Below are positions 1 to 12,500 of a stretch of DNA of 64,000 nt, piece after piece. Below the pieces are notes generated by a model. That model was given only the letters and a program-made list of their open reading frames with translations. It did not search any database and was not told where the DNA came from. The stretch covers positions 124,001-188,000 of the forward strand of contig JAFCMP010000368.1 in NCBI GenBank assembly GCA_017506865.1. The letters are read 5' to 3'. Every line of letters begins with the position of its first letter. The stretch's first letter is position 1. The DNA comes from Tribonema minus. Lineage: Eukaryota; Sar; Xanthophyceae; Tribonematales; Tribonemataceae. Made by a program: the position numbers and the translations under genes.

Positions 1-711
1 ATGGCTTCCCTATATATACACTGCCCAATGCAAAGCACTAGCAATAACTGCTGATCATTACGTCTGTAGTAGTAGTCACATCGCTCTAATGTCCCCATGT
101 ATGCGCCACATGGTATGTGTATTCAACTCCATGACACGATTCACGCCGCATGTGCGCACAGCCAACGGCAGTTGCAGTCCAGTTATCAGCAGCTGCAAGA
201 ATGCTGGTGAACTATTGCACTTGTCCCAGATATCTTGAAAGTAAAAGCTCTAAGACGGAGTGCAAAAGCGCAGGCCGCAACTCAGCTCCCCAGGGCATGA
301 TTGCATTAGATAAATCTTTTGATGACGCTGCCATGATGTCACTCCGAGTACAAATTCATGTGTGTACATACATGAATGGCATCGCGCATCATCTTCCGTT
401 TCAACACTGAATCCTGCAGTCAAGATTGCGGTCTTGTTCTTCTGTCCCTCTGTTGCTATGGTGCTACCAATCGCTGTACTTGTCGCGGTGCTAACCCTGA
501 CCCTAACCCTGACCCTAAGATGTTCTTCTGCACAGGACATGAGCTTGTAATGCAGTGCGATAGATGTTCTTCTGCACGATAGATGAGCTCATTAGTAATT
601 ATGTATTCGTCACATTTTGTCAGGATGATGAACAATGTGCAGCAGCCAACTTCAATTCAACGAGGCAGTGGCGCTGTTGTAGCTATCCCAGAAAAGTGAC
701 TTTCTTGAAAG

Positions 712-750
712 TGAGGGCTAGGGTTAGGGTTACCCTAACCCTAACCCTAG
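712..750. repeat. Telomere-like tract, head-to-head
   Basis: GGGTTAGGGTTACCCTAACC: TTAGGG units run directly into CCCTAA units, the orientation expected where two chromosome ends meet, though here only a few units long. Confidence 0.85.
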
Positions 751-856
751 AGTACACAAGGTGACGCTCCGTGACACCTTTCCCGCCTCAGATAAATGTA
801 TACCATGGGGCGCGGCGTACAGCAAGTTGAAGATGAAAAAGGCACGTCACACTTGC

Positions 857-3800
857 CTTGTTGTAGCTGTCCCAGAGGTCGCCAAGCACGCCCATGGCAG
901 CAAGCGCAATCATCGCGTCATTGCCGTCTTCCTCCTCAAACTCACCCATGCTGCGGCCTGTTGAGCGTTGCCACAGCAGCAACATCAGTGTGGGTTTATC
1001 TATAATCAAGAAGGATTGTGTGAGCTGAGCCATGGCAAATACTTCAAAGAAGAGTCATATCCACCAGTGTTGCATGGCACCAACGTGAATTGCGCATGAC
1101 ATCCTCAAACTCGCCCATGCTGCGGCCTGCTGAGCAATGCTGCAGTATGTTGAGCATCACCACATCAGTGTTGTGAACAGCAATTTGGGCACGAATCTCA
1201 GCTGTGTGGCTTTGAGCAACTCGTTCTCGTCACACGTCATCATGGCACCGAAGTTATTGAAGTTTGTGATAATTTTTTTTGGCAGCATTCCCGTCTGCTT
1301 TTTCAAACTCGCCCCATGCTTATGCCTGCTGAGCATTGCCACAGTCTAATAATGTGAGCACAACGTTGCTGGGCCCTGGCACTTGAGTCGAAGAGGATTC
1401 ATTCTCGACACACATTCATGACGCCAACTAAAGTGCACAGCAGACAGTTTTTCTCGACACACGATGCTGACACCACTGAAGTGCACAATGCACAGTTTGT
1501 TCTTGGCGCACAGTCAGGCCATCTTTTATGGGGCACAACAGTCCCATTCAAAACGGATCGGGCGTCGCCGCATTGAGCCTGCGCCATGCAAACGTCACCA
1601 GTTCTGCGCGTGTTCGTCTCGAAGAGTCCGTGCCCGATTTGTGTGGCCATTCTGTTTGCCTCATTTTCACGCAAAAGTCCAGGGTCACTTTTCTTCAAAG
1701 CTGGCGTGGATTTAAAAGGGGCGTTTGGGTCCCGATTTCGATCGCCTGATTTGATTGCCATAAAAGACGGCCTCATGACCCTAACTGAACACCAGTTGAA
1801 AGTGCATGATGCACACTTTCATGACGCCAACTTGAAGTACATGACGTTTTGAAGTTGAAACGTCTGTTTTCTAAGCATGCAACTGCAGTGGCACGCATCG
1901 TACTTTCCCACGTCAAGAGGTAGTGTCAGGGTTAGAAGGCACAGTACTCCCATCCATGTACGTATGATACGGTTATAGTGATGTCCAATGTTCCATATAC
2001 ACGCTGCGTATACTAATAAGTATATATGTTTGCGACGACATATAGCAATGTCGTCTACTACTGGAGCGTGTTTGAGCTCTAACCCTACCCCTACCCCTAA
2101 CCCTAACCCCTAACCCTGTTGAAACTTTTCAGCAAGACACCCATTCTTTCTTTAAAAAGATAGCATTGTGTTCATTCGGGACAGTATGTATGTGGCATCT
2201 TCAAGGTCGACTTGATCGAAATTTGAGGGTGAATTTCAAGATGCCCAAGTGGGAGGGGCTGGAATTAGCCTTACAGTGCTCAACACTGACATATTGTCAA
2301 TAATATATGGTGAAGAATGCAATAACGCTCCATGTTCACAGTTTAGAATGACAGCGCACACACACACATGCGCCTCAACCTAAGGTAGGCTGTATAGCCT
2401 TGTTGTAATCAAAGCAGAATCAGGTGCGATGACTGAGTCTTATGTTGTCGCAGTCAACGCAGAATCAGCTGCGATTACTGCGTCCTATCCAACGGCATTT
2501 CTCTTGAAACTGTGCCTGGTCTGTATACGCATGCTCTCGCATATACGACCTAGTGGAAGCGTGGCTGTGTGTGTGGTGAAGCCACCACGATCAATTCAAC
2601 ACATAAAACTAAGGAACTTCAGCGCATAAAATCAAGGAACTGTAAATTTTCAGCGTTGAGCAGTGTCCTGGCGAAGGTTTTCATGAAGCGGGCCAGCCTT
2701 GCGTACGAATGCTCAGCACAGAAAATTCATCCATAAAATTGTGGAGCCGCAGCAATGGTTGGCGTTGAACAAATCGAGGCAGTCAGAGGTGTCCTGGCAA
2801 TTGACAGCAGGCCAGCTTGATCACAGAACCTCAGCAAATCTAAGGCAGTTGGACCGCTTGTACATGCTCCTTGCCTCGCCTCGAGCAATGGCAGTCAGAG
2901 GTGTCCTGGCAATTGACAGCAGGCCAGCTTGATCACAGAACCTCAGCAAATCTAAGGCAGTTGGACCGCTTGTACATGCTCCTTGCCTCGCCTCGAGCAA
3001 TGGCAGTCAGAGGTGTCCTGGCAATTGACAGCAGGCCAGCTTGATCACAGAACCTCAGCAAATCTAAGGCAGTTGGACCGCTTGTACATGCTCCTTGCCT
3101 CGCCTCGAGCAATGGCAGTCAGAGGTGTCCTGGCAATTGACAGCAGGCCAGCTTGATCACAGAACCTCAGCAAATCTAAGGCAGTTGGACCGCTTGTACA
3201 TGCTCCTTGCCTCGCCTCGAGCAATGGCAGTCAGAGGTGTCCTGGCAATTGACAGCAGGCCAGCTTGATCACAGAACCTCAGCAAATCTAAGGCAGTTGG
3301 ACCGCTTGTACATGCTCCTTGCCTCGCCTCGAGCAACGCCATTCGTTGCTCTGTGCTAGTGAGCTGCATGGCTGGATATACCGGTGGTCCAAAGCCCCCT
3401 AACGTGGTGTGATGAGACTCTGCAGCTAGCTTTTATTGAAAACTTCAGTCGAAGGAAAAAGACACCAGATACAGTTTATCGACCTGTACTTCGGTGCTGT
3501 GCCTGAGCCACACAAACTTACTGCAGGCGCCGTGAGGGCCGAGTCTATGAAAGTTGCATGGATACTCTACTTGTTGAAACTCAGTCCCGAAGAGGGCCAG
3601 CGGAATCCGTGATCCCCAGACACGGTCACAAAGATATGGTTTCGTGCTTGACGGTGGGTGGGTTTACGTCACAGGCTTCCATGAGCGCAAGTGCGAGTCA
3701 GTCGATACCTTGTACTGGGCTGCTGCAGGGCTCAAGGTCTGCGCCAAGACGGCAGCAATCCTGATTCATGGTTTGCTTCAACAAAGTGGATCCGCAGGTC

Positions 3801-4389
3801 GCCCAGCCATGCAAGAGCAGCCGCCGTCTGCGACTGGCAAGCGCTGGTAGTGCGGCTGCTGCACGCCAACAGGCTCGCAGCACGCCGACAGGCTCGCAGG
3901 ACAAGTGCGAGGGCGATCACACTGCGATTTAATGCGGTGACTGCTCATGATCGAACGAAGTCTTCTGACAACCTACAGGGTGTTTAGCAGCCGAGGTGGG
4001 CAGAGAGAGTGGCGGTGGCGGCTGTGCTGTTAAGCAGAATGTATCAGCTAGCCTCAGGTGTCGGGCAGCGGTGCTGGTATCCAACCCCTGAGGTGGCTCA
4101 ACGTGCTTATGCAAGCTTTAGAATCCTCACCGTTGTTGTTGTTGTTGCCACCGATCATGCCACCGTTGCCGCCGTTGCCACCGCCACGCTTGGCAGGGCT
4201 AGCCGTGAACAGCTTCAGCAAGCTGAACTTGGCACCGCCGCCAAGGCGCCCGCCGCTGCTGCCGCCGCTGGCACGCATCACTGTAGTTGCACCAGCAGAG
4301 CATGCTGGGAGGGTGTTAGGCACTACGAATGCGGTGGTGCTGGCTGCGGCACCGGCAGCGACGATCAGTGCGATGCCAGTCTTCACCAT
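857..4389 (-). CDS. Putative plastid-targeted protein, unrecognised, partial model
   Basis: I do not recognise the product. The first exon is the best supported: ATG at 4389 in a Kozak-like context (GCAGCCATGG), running to 4131 before a GTGAGG donor (86 codons + 1 nt). It starts with a hydrophobic Ala-rich core and TTAFVVP. A Phe just after the signal-peptide cut is known for bipartite plastid presequences of secondary red algae. A Gly/Asn-rich linker follows. A second exon is likely at 3350-3278 (acceptor CACAG, donor GTTCTG); its phase fits and it starts EQRMALLEARQG. A third exon-like stretch at 957-857 (reads MGEFEEEDGNDAMIALAAMG) ends in a GCAAGT donor. Its phase does not follow directly from 3278, so an exon between them is missing or it belongs to another gene. 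Two GTGCAG|AAGAACATC motifs on the minus strand at about 516-580 look like 5'-junction copies of a further exon beyond the left edge. The exon linkage is inference. Confidence 0.5.
1088..1345 (-). repeat. Two decayed 5'-junction copies of the exon at 957-857
   Basis: Around 1090-1140 and 1290-1340 the plus strand repeats the words CAAACTCGCCCATGCT and GCTGAGCA/TTGCC found at 935-975. In minus-strand terms these are intron tail, acceptor and first exon codons, placed upstream of the exon as in the other genes. Confidence 0.6.
2078..2118. repeat. Telomere-like CCCTAA tract
   Basis: About six CCCTAA or CCCCTA units. Others of similar size are at 11630-11705, 15560-15592, 16706-16770, 19098-19130, 34405-34440, 52288-52332 and 62566-62624 (about nine perfect units, the longest), with TTAGGG orientation at 28830-28882, 32533-32570, 41286-41324 and 47316-47342. 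Confidence 0.85.
2780..3339. repeat. Five near-identical 112-bp tandem repeats of an exon 3' junction
   Basis: The unit recurs at 2780, 2892, 3004, 3116 and 3228 with almost no differences. On the minus strand each unit carries the tail of the exon at 3350-3278, its GAG|GTTCTG donor and the start of the intron. The copies lie downstream of the exon in its own direction. Because 112 is not a multiple of three, in-frame use of every unit as coding sequence is unlikely. The identity marks it as the youngest junction array in the window. Confidence 0.9.
4131..4389 (-). other. Exon 1 with bipartite plastid-targeting presequence
   Basis: Seen: MVKTGIALIVAAGAAA, then STTAFVVP, then a Ser/Arg/Gly-rich basic stretch without acidic residues (MRASGGSSGGRLGGG, KFSLLKLF). 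Known: signal peptide, then Phe at +1, then a basic transit peptide is the import signal of secondary red plastids. Inference: the product crosses the outer ER-type plastid membrane and is delivered to the stroma or thylakoid. The exon ends in Gly-Asn-rich low complexity coded by AAC repeats. Confidence 0.7.
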
Positions 4390-5901
4390 GGCTGCTGCTG
4401 CGCTGGGTACTGATCGGCCTGGAAGCTTGTGAGATCTTCTGCCAGCTTGCATGAACCAACAGCAAAAACGGAAAAACGTTGACCTAACCCAGAACCGAAC
4501 GCATTCCGGACACATGGGGGTATGCATGTAGGTCTGATGGCGCTGCTCAGCTACAGAACACACAAAGACGACGTCGACTGTCGACACGCAGTCATCATGG
4601 TCATGCGATTAAAGGCAACCCACACATGTTTTCACACACACAGATTTCACAGACATCCATGTGCCACCATGCAACTTGTTGCGTACTGTGTATGTAATGC
4701 CGCCGCCTGGAGCGCTGCGGACAGAGCTGCATGTGATTATGCATGACTATGATGTCAAGCTTGAGCTTGCTATCAGCATTTACGCGCATCTTGTAACTTT
4801 GAAGTGTCTCAATACAAGTTGACAGTCGCTTCCAAATGACATTGCCAAATGGCATACCCCCCCCACTTTGTCCGTATGGACTTGTCCTCGTCCCCTTCGA
4901 CACGTGTGTCATAATGCGCCAAGAGTATACCATGTGGAGCGCTGCTGAGAGAGCTGAGCATATGCGTGCCAGCGCTATGTGCGTGCTAATCTAGAGAGGA
5001 GTGGCTGCTCCGGGCACCAACATGCTGCGTGCATACTGCATGTAGCAACAGCCTCTCCAGCATGCAGCTCCGCCCCTGTACCACGCTGCTGCCAAATAAA
5101 CCGGGCGCTCAAGTGGCAAGCTCGCCGCAGCAAATCTCATCTTGGTAGAACAGTGGGTGTATTTGAGCTTGTTGAATAGTGTGTTCCTCAGCAAGCAACG
5201 CATATTTGACGCCATTGAGCAAACTGCACACAAGGCATGACACGCTCGCAGACAGGGCAAATGCAAGGCCTCCCGTCAAGACCTGCAGCAATCATGCACA
5301 ACATATAGACACCCTTCGGCATGGACCCATAGCACGCGGCCTCACGATGGGAGTGAACGCTCCATCATTGAACTCGTCGTGGCATCACACAGCATCACAG
5401 AACCAGTGCACACCTGATGGCTGTTGTGGACCTGTTGCTACATAGTATTCAAATACACGAGGCAAGGTGATCTACAAGAGGCGGCACGCACGAGTGCCTA
5501 CAGAAAATGCAAATGCAGAATTGAGCATACTGTCGAAACACTGCGGCCCACACACTCCTGGCCGCATCCGCTTCGCTTGCAGCAGGGTCGACTCGTGAAA
5601 GGTACACAGCACACGCAGGTGCTGGTGCAATACGGAGCGCAGTCGCCGGTGGTGTGCCAGCGCTTGCACAGTGAGTATGTATGTAGACCCGGCAATTTAC
5701 CCCGTACCTACCCCTACACATGGCGTACTACCAGCGATACCCCACGTAAAGCTGCTCGCACTAGTGAAAACGATCGCGCAAACGCGCCGCGGCAGGACCT
5801 CCGCCTGCCGCTGCCTGACGCACGTGGCGTCAACTTCTTCCCCCAAACTTCAACTTGCTCCGTGCACCTCCGCCACACACATATGCGCCAACGCCCCAAC
5901 A
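4390..5901. other. Intergenic stretch, no gene seen
   Basis: This lies between the stop of the PWWP-like gene (5902, minus) and the ATG of the plastid-targeted gene (4389, minus). It must hold the 3' end of one and the promoter of the other. No open frame here has conserved motifs, and no clear polyadenylation signal or TATA box stands out. The only notable feature is a short C tract at about 4857. Confidence 0.5.
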
Positions 5902-6590
5902 TCACGCGTCCACTTTGCTCTCCGCCGCAGCAGCCTCCGCCTTTGACGCAGACTTCGGCTCTGCCACCGCCGTCCCCCCCTCCCCTTTTCCCTCCGCCCC
6001 CTTCCCCTTCTTGGCAGCCCCCGTTGGCGCCGCCGCCACTGCTGCGCCGCCACCTTCCTTGCCCTTGGAGGGCTTCTTGGCCGGCGGCAGTATGGTACTG
6101 CGCAGCAGGACAGCCGGCTTTTTGGCGGCAGGCGCGGCGGCGGCAGCAGCAGCAGCGGTGTCCGCCGCCGCCGCCGCCGACGACTCCTTAGCGGAGGACG
6201 CAGCAGGCGGCGCCGCCTTGGCCTTAACGGCGGGCAGGATCATCTTTGACTCAGACTTTGACTCCGACTTGGCCTTCTTGGCCGGCGGCGCGGCGCTGGC
6301 ACCTTCCTCATCCAATGGCTTCTTGGCAGCAGCAGCAGCAGGCGCTGCGGCAGCGGGGGCAGTGGCAGTTTCGCCCTCCGGTTTGGCAGAGGGAGGGGGT
6401 GTCTCCGTTTCCGGCTCAGATTTGGCCTTTTTGGCTGCTGAACGCAGCACGGAAGTGGTGGCAGTTTCATCTGCCTTTTTGGCGGAGCGCAGCACGGAAG
6501 TGGTGGCAGTTTCGTCTGCCTTTTTGGCCGGGCGCGCCGCAGAGGTTTCCGCAGTAGCAGCAGAGGCCGTGGGCGTGGGGGGAGGGGTGC
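5902..6590 (-). other. Terminal exon coding a Lys/Ala-rich tail with an internal duplication
   Basis: This 229-residue segment is made almost only of Ala, Lys, Ser, Pro, Glu and Thr. KKADETATTSVLRSA occurs twice in tandem near its start. Such tails are typical of DNA- or nucleosome-binding proteins and carry nuclear-localisation-like KKAKSE and PAKKP clusters. It ends at a TGA at 5902. Long open frames on the plus strand here are shadows of the GC-rich codons. Confidence 0.7.
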
Positions 6591-9500
6591 CTGCACAAGC
6601 GGGGTAGGTAGGGTATGTGCAAAAGGCGGCACATGTTGTTACTGCATGCTTAGAAACGCGAAAGCGCCCGAGTGAGTATTTACAGGAGCACTAATACGCG
6701 CACAATGTGTCCATGTGTTGTCGCAGACATGCACGGTGCTCAAAGCATACCACACGGCATCGCCATACATCGAGTTTTGAAACACTTTTTTCACAGTCAT
6801 TTTGAAGGAAGGGTAGACTGGTGGGGGAATATGCAATATGCATCACCAGGGATAGAGAGCATGCGCATATGAAGGCACCCGAATCACCCGAATCAGGGTC
6901 GCTGCAGCTGCAAAACCCATCCTGGCTGAAGCAGCACAACAAAAAAAGACGCACCTGAAGGTGCAGGTCTGTAACTGTAATCTGTGACTGCAGGTTGGGG
7001 CGCCTGCTTGCAGCAGCAGCGTGCACATGCTTCGGAGGATAGCAATGCATATACTGGTGTACTTGAAATCTTCAGAGTATACCACTGTTACAAATGCGTT
7101 TGTTGCAGAAACCTGCTGCGTTCTGCATGGAGCTGTGCTTGGAGCTTGCGTGGCAGCGGCGTTCGTTGCCAATTTTTCACAACTTCAAATTAGTGAGATT
7201 TGCAATCACCTGCCGGGCTCTGTGGAGTTGTGCTTCGAGCGTCGTCGCGTGACAGCGGCATTTGAACTTCAAGTACTTCGAAGTATACAAAATATACACT
7301 CCTTGTCACTTAGAGCTCTACAAACTTTTGCTTTGTTTCCACACACCAGACTTCAAAACAATAGGTTTTGTAATTATCACCTGCTGGGTGCTGCATGGAG
7401 CTATCCTTAGAGCGCCGTCGCGTGGCAGCGGCTGTTTGAAGTATACAGAACATACACAACTTCAAAATAGTAGGTTTTGCGATCACCTGCATGGAGCTGC
7501 GCCTAGAGCGCCTTCAGGCGGCAGCAGCGTTTGAACTTTACAAAGCATACACAACTTCAATTACCTGCTCGGTTCTGCATGGAGCTGTGCTTGGAGCGTC
7601 GTCGCGTGGCAGCGGCGCTTGAAGTATACCAATTTTGCATAACTTGAACTTAACAGGATTTGCAATCACCTGCTGGCTTCTTCATGGGGTGCTTGGAGCC
7701 CCTGCAGTTTTGATACTGTGTACCCTCCAAAGTATAAGCTCGCAGTATATAGTTCCATATTCTTTTATTTTGAGCAAAAGGTTTTGATATCACCTGCTGG
7801 GTTCTGCATGGAGCTGTGCTTCGAGCGTCGTCGCGTGGCAGCGGCGTTGGCGCGCTTGCGAAACTCCGCCTCACGCGGGTGTGGGGGAATCTCCAGGCCA
7901 AGTTCGCGCCCCCTGCAGGAGGAGAGTCACAGCGCAGTCAGAAGTTGAGGTTGCATCACGCGGAAACCAGCCTCGCGAGGATGCAGCGAAACTTTCCAGG
8001 CTGAGTGCAGACGAGAGTCGCAGCGCACGGCTTGAGGTTCAGCTATGCTGAGCACTGCGCCGGTGTGAGCTTTGCGCCCCCCTTGCAACAGAGAGCACAA
8101 GGGCCAAAGTTCAAGAACGGCGTTGGCACGCTTGCGAAACTCCGCCTCGCGCGGGTGCGGGGGGATCTCCAGGCCGAGTTCGCGCACCCTGCAGGAGGAG
8201 AGTCACAGTGCAGCAACAGTTGAGGTTGCGTCATGCAGAACTCAGGGTGCGGCGAAATTTCCAGGCCGAGTTCACGCCCCTGCAGGAGGAGAGTCACAGT
8301 GCAGCAGAAGGTGAGGTTGCGTCATGCCGAACTCAGCGTCGCGAGGGTGCAGCGAATCCCCACGCCGGGTGCCAGCGGAGAGTCACAGCGCACGAGGTTG
8401 AGAGTCACATGATGCGCAGGCGAGTTGCTCTGCAGGTCGGCATGACTTCGACGTATACATGTACTTCGGAGTAGATGAATGTAATTGAAAAATCTGGCGT
8501 ATTGAAGTCCTTAAATTACTGCCGCTTGAGGGGCGGAAACCTTGTGCTGCACCATGACGTACTTCAAAGTATACGACACGCATGCTCCTATTCAGGTTGC
8601 GCACGCTTTCCCTGCTGGGATATCTCAAACATTCACAAACACTGACAAAGCTACCTACAGATGGGACTCAGGCAGGGCCTCTTCTGCTGCTGCCCCTTTG
8701 AAGTACATGACTTCTAATAAGTGGAGTGTCACCTGTTGAGCACACATGTATGCAGCACTTGCTGTTCGGGTCCAGCTTCGTGTTGATTTACAGCTTTCAG
8801 GGCACGCAGCACGTATTGAGACAATGAGCTGAGCGTCACATGATGATCAGGCCTAGTGTATACAGCAGCTGCTCTGCAAGGCTTTGCTAGCGATATGCCT
8901 GGAACAAATGTCTACACACATAGTCGTATCTAGCACATACTATACTTCAAAGAAGTGATTATGGTGCTGTCTTCTTATGAATGGATTGTCACCTGTTGAG
9001 CAGATGTATGAAGCAGTTGCTGTTCAGGTCCGGCTTGGCGTTTTCTGCTCACTTTCTGTACAAGCAGTATATTACCAAAACAGACTGAAAGTAACATGAT
9101 GTTCTGATCAGTGAAACATCACATGATGTCTTGTAAAAAGTGGCAAATATACGATGGTGACAAGTGGAGTGTCACCTGTTGAGCAGATGTATAAAGCAGT
9201 TGCTGTTCGGGTCCGGCTTCGTCCCCTTGAGGCCCTGCACGAAGGGGTCTTCCGGCGCTGAAGGGTCATATGGGTCCACACTTTTAGGGGGCAGCGGCTC
9301 ATACGTCTGGAGTTCACCTGAGGCGTGCAATAATGGGGGCAGGTATGTCCAGTATAGGGTAGGTTAGGTATATAGATGAGGGTCATACATACCACGCTTT
9401 TGGGGGGCAGCAGCCTCATACGTCTGGAGTTCACCTGAGGCATGCAACAATGGCGTAGGTTTAGGTAAATGAATGAGGGTCATACATACCACACTTTTAG

Positions 9501-12500
9501 GGGGCAGTGGTTCATATGTCTGGAGTTCACCTGAGGCGTGACCTGAGGCGCATGCATACGCATATGATGCGCATGCATATCAACAAGAGCCGGCATGTAC
9601 TACGCGCAAGCTTTGCATGCTCCATCTAAGAGTGAAAACAGTGCCTAACCCTAATCCTAACCCTAATAATAGTGCCAACAACCATACAGCAGGGCATTCT
9701 CACAGCCCTAAGTGAAGTATTACCTGTATTGATTTGCCTTTTGAGGGGCACCGCCATAACCATCTAGAGGTCAGCAGCACGAGTCTCCTGTGCATGGGAG
9801 GTGAGCACACAGGCATGTACGCGGTCGCTGCGTTGCCTTCAGTGGATGACTCTGGACAACATGCTTCAAAACTTTTCCACATTGGCAAAGTCGAGCACCA
9901 TGATGTAGTGCGCAGTGGTGTCCGCCATCAAGAGTGTTTATACCACTACTACCTAGTAGCGAAAGAGTCGGGGCGCAATGCAAGTTGAAGTTTACAGTGT
10001 GTATTTACAATACTCAACACTCAGAAGTACAACCTAGTAACAAAAGGCGCCTCACCCTTCTCCACGTTGGCAAAGTAGAGCACCATAATGTAGTGCGCAG
10101 TGGTGTCAGCCACCATGCGCAGCAGCGACGCCCTGTCCGGGATGCACGTCTCAGCGGGGAACCACTGCGGCCAGCTCTCGGGGTGCGCCCAGACCAGCCT
10201 GCAGCAGCACACGATGAGCCATGTATTGAAGTTCAACTGTAAGTAGCTGTATAGTTTGAAGTTGAAAGCATGACTGGGCCAGCTCTCGGAGTGCGCCCAA
10301 ACCAGCCTGCAGCAGCACAGATTGTGCAGGATATTGAGCATCACCACCCACAGGCCGCCCCGCCCATCGCCAGATCAACTGCACGCATTTGTAGTTGAGG
10401 GAAACCATATTTGATCGTCCGCACCGTCTGCTAGTCCCGCCTCACTAGTTGTCTACTTCAAGATTTGATGGACTTCGACTGAATGCATCCCCATTCACCG
10501 TACACCCACAAATCGACTCGCCCTGGAGCACCGTCTGTAAGTCATTCTCGCTCGCACTCTACTTCAACAAGTTCTTCGACAGTGGATACACATACATACC
10601 TGCCCGTGCGCTGCACGCCCACAATTGTCTTCCCCTCAGGCACAGTTTGCAGCTCTGTCTTGCTCGCATTCTGCTTCAATGTGCACCCCTAAAATAGCCT
10701 TCTTCGCTCGCAATTTACTTCAACAAGTACTTCAACAGTGGACACATACGTACCTGCCGGTGCGCCGCACGCCCATTGTCTTCCCCTTGGGCACTGTCTG
10801 CTGCTCTGTATCGCTCGCACTCTACTTCAAGATGTAATTCAACTATGGTCACATAAATAACCTGCCCGTGCGCTGCACGCCCGCTACCGTCTTCCCCTTG
10901 GACAACATCACTCGCATTCTACTCCAAGATGTACTTCAACAGTGGACACATATATACCTGCCCGTGCGCTGCACGCCCACAACCGTCTTTCCCTTGGGCA
11001 TATTTTGCTGCTCCGTGTCGCTCTCCGCCTCCACCTCCACAAATTCAATCGGGGACGCTCCGTTTTGTGCGCCGCCCTGCAGAGTTTGAAGTTCAAGACT
11101 GAGGTTTCTCCGCCGACGTGCAGTTGAAGTTGGTTTATAATGCATGCCAGCAGATTGACCGTGTACGCACGTCCTCTGCACACGGAGGAAGTGAAGTCAA
11201 TGGCGGAGGATTTGCTGGAGACGGGGCATGTAGGTAAGGAAACGATTCAAAACATTGAAGAGAGGTCTAGGTGACAAGGTGTGGTTAGCCGTCTAATTGA
11301 ATGCCGTCCACCGGTGACTTTGGTCGCCGCTGCTGCGGCCATTGGCCACGAGTCAACCAGTGCCACCATATGCGAATTTTTCGAGCAGCATAGAGTCGTG
11401 AATGTTTGGAGTAGACTCGCTGAGTCGCGTCATGGACAGTGCCACAACATCCACAGTAGTCAATAGACTTCTGTGTGCAAGCTTCCTAGCGTTCGAGTCA
11501 TGGGTGTTCAGTACGGAAAGCTCTCACGTGTTCGGTACGCCAGCTCCAGCTGGTAGCCCAACGCAAGAGGTGCAGCAGCTATTAACTGTATACTGGGCTC
11601 CATTGTCGTGGTGCCACGGGATGGCGATGCTACCCTAACCCTAACCCTCAGCCTAGCCCTAACTGATAGATGGCTACCACCGCTTTAGGTAACCCTAGTC
11701 CTAACCCCACTCCTAACCACCGCACCGCAGCAATGCGCAGGGCCATCAAGCTGAACAGCGAGGCTGGCTGCTGCCAAGGTCCTTGAAAATAGGGCCGGAA
11801 ACCCAGCTTCCCGCGTTGCCTCGCCATTGTGACTACATAAGAGTGTTCAAGTTGAAGTGATCTTAGCACCTTTGTCACGCTAGCTTTGAGTTGCCTGCAC
11901 CTGAAGTCACTGGTTGTGCACCTGCAGTCACCTCACCGGTTGTGCACCTGCCGTCGCCGGTTGTGCAGGCATCGCAACGCTAGGGCGACATCTAAGTGCG
12001 CAACATCGCGCTACATTCAGAGTGAAAACAAGGCCAAAGCCCATACAGCAGCGCGTCTCCACAGCCCCAAGTGTAATTTTGGTTGCATGACCTACACTTC
12101 AGCTTTTCATTTGCAACTGGTTACCCACCTCGCCTTGCCTCCGCAGCAGCACTGCTTACCAACATACCGCTTGCGCTGACCAGACGAATGCCTATGATAC
12201 GTTGAGGTTTAACTTGAGGTACACATAGCAGATGAATTTTAACAGTTGAAATCAACTGGTGACGCGCCTCTGCGCCCTCGGCGGCGCTGCCCTCTTCCTC
12301 TGGCACATGCAGGGGCTTCTCTGAACCATGCCTCCGCAGTAGCACCACTCACCAACAGGCTGCTTGCTCTGGCCAGATGCTCAACCCTCAGATGCAGATG
12401 TAAAGTTGATGTTCAACTTCGAGGCTCTGCTCGCCACGCCGCCGCAGCAGCACCGCTTGCCAACACAGACTGCCTGCTCTGACCAGATGCAATTGTGAAC

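Noticed and set aside
4009-4432. Plus-strand frames over the plastid-targeting exon
   Set aside because: Shadow of the Gly/Ala/Asn-rich exon on the minus strand, which has the start context, presequence and donor.
5424-6607. Long plus-strand open frames (about 250 residues each)
   Set aside because: They are antisense to the Lys/Ala-rich terminal exon. GC-rich Ala/Lys codons leave few stops on the other strand. The minus-strand reading has phase-consistent splicing and nuclear-tail composition.
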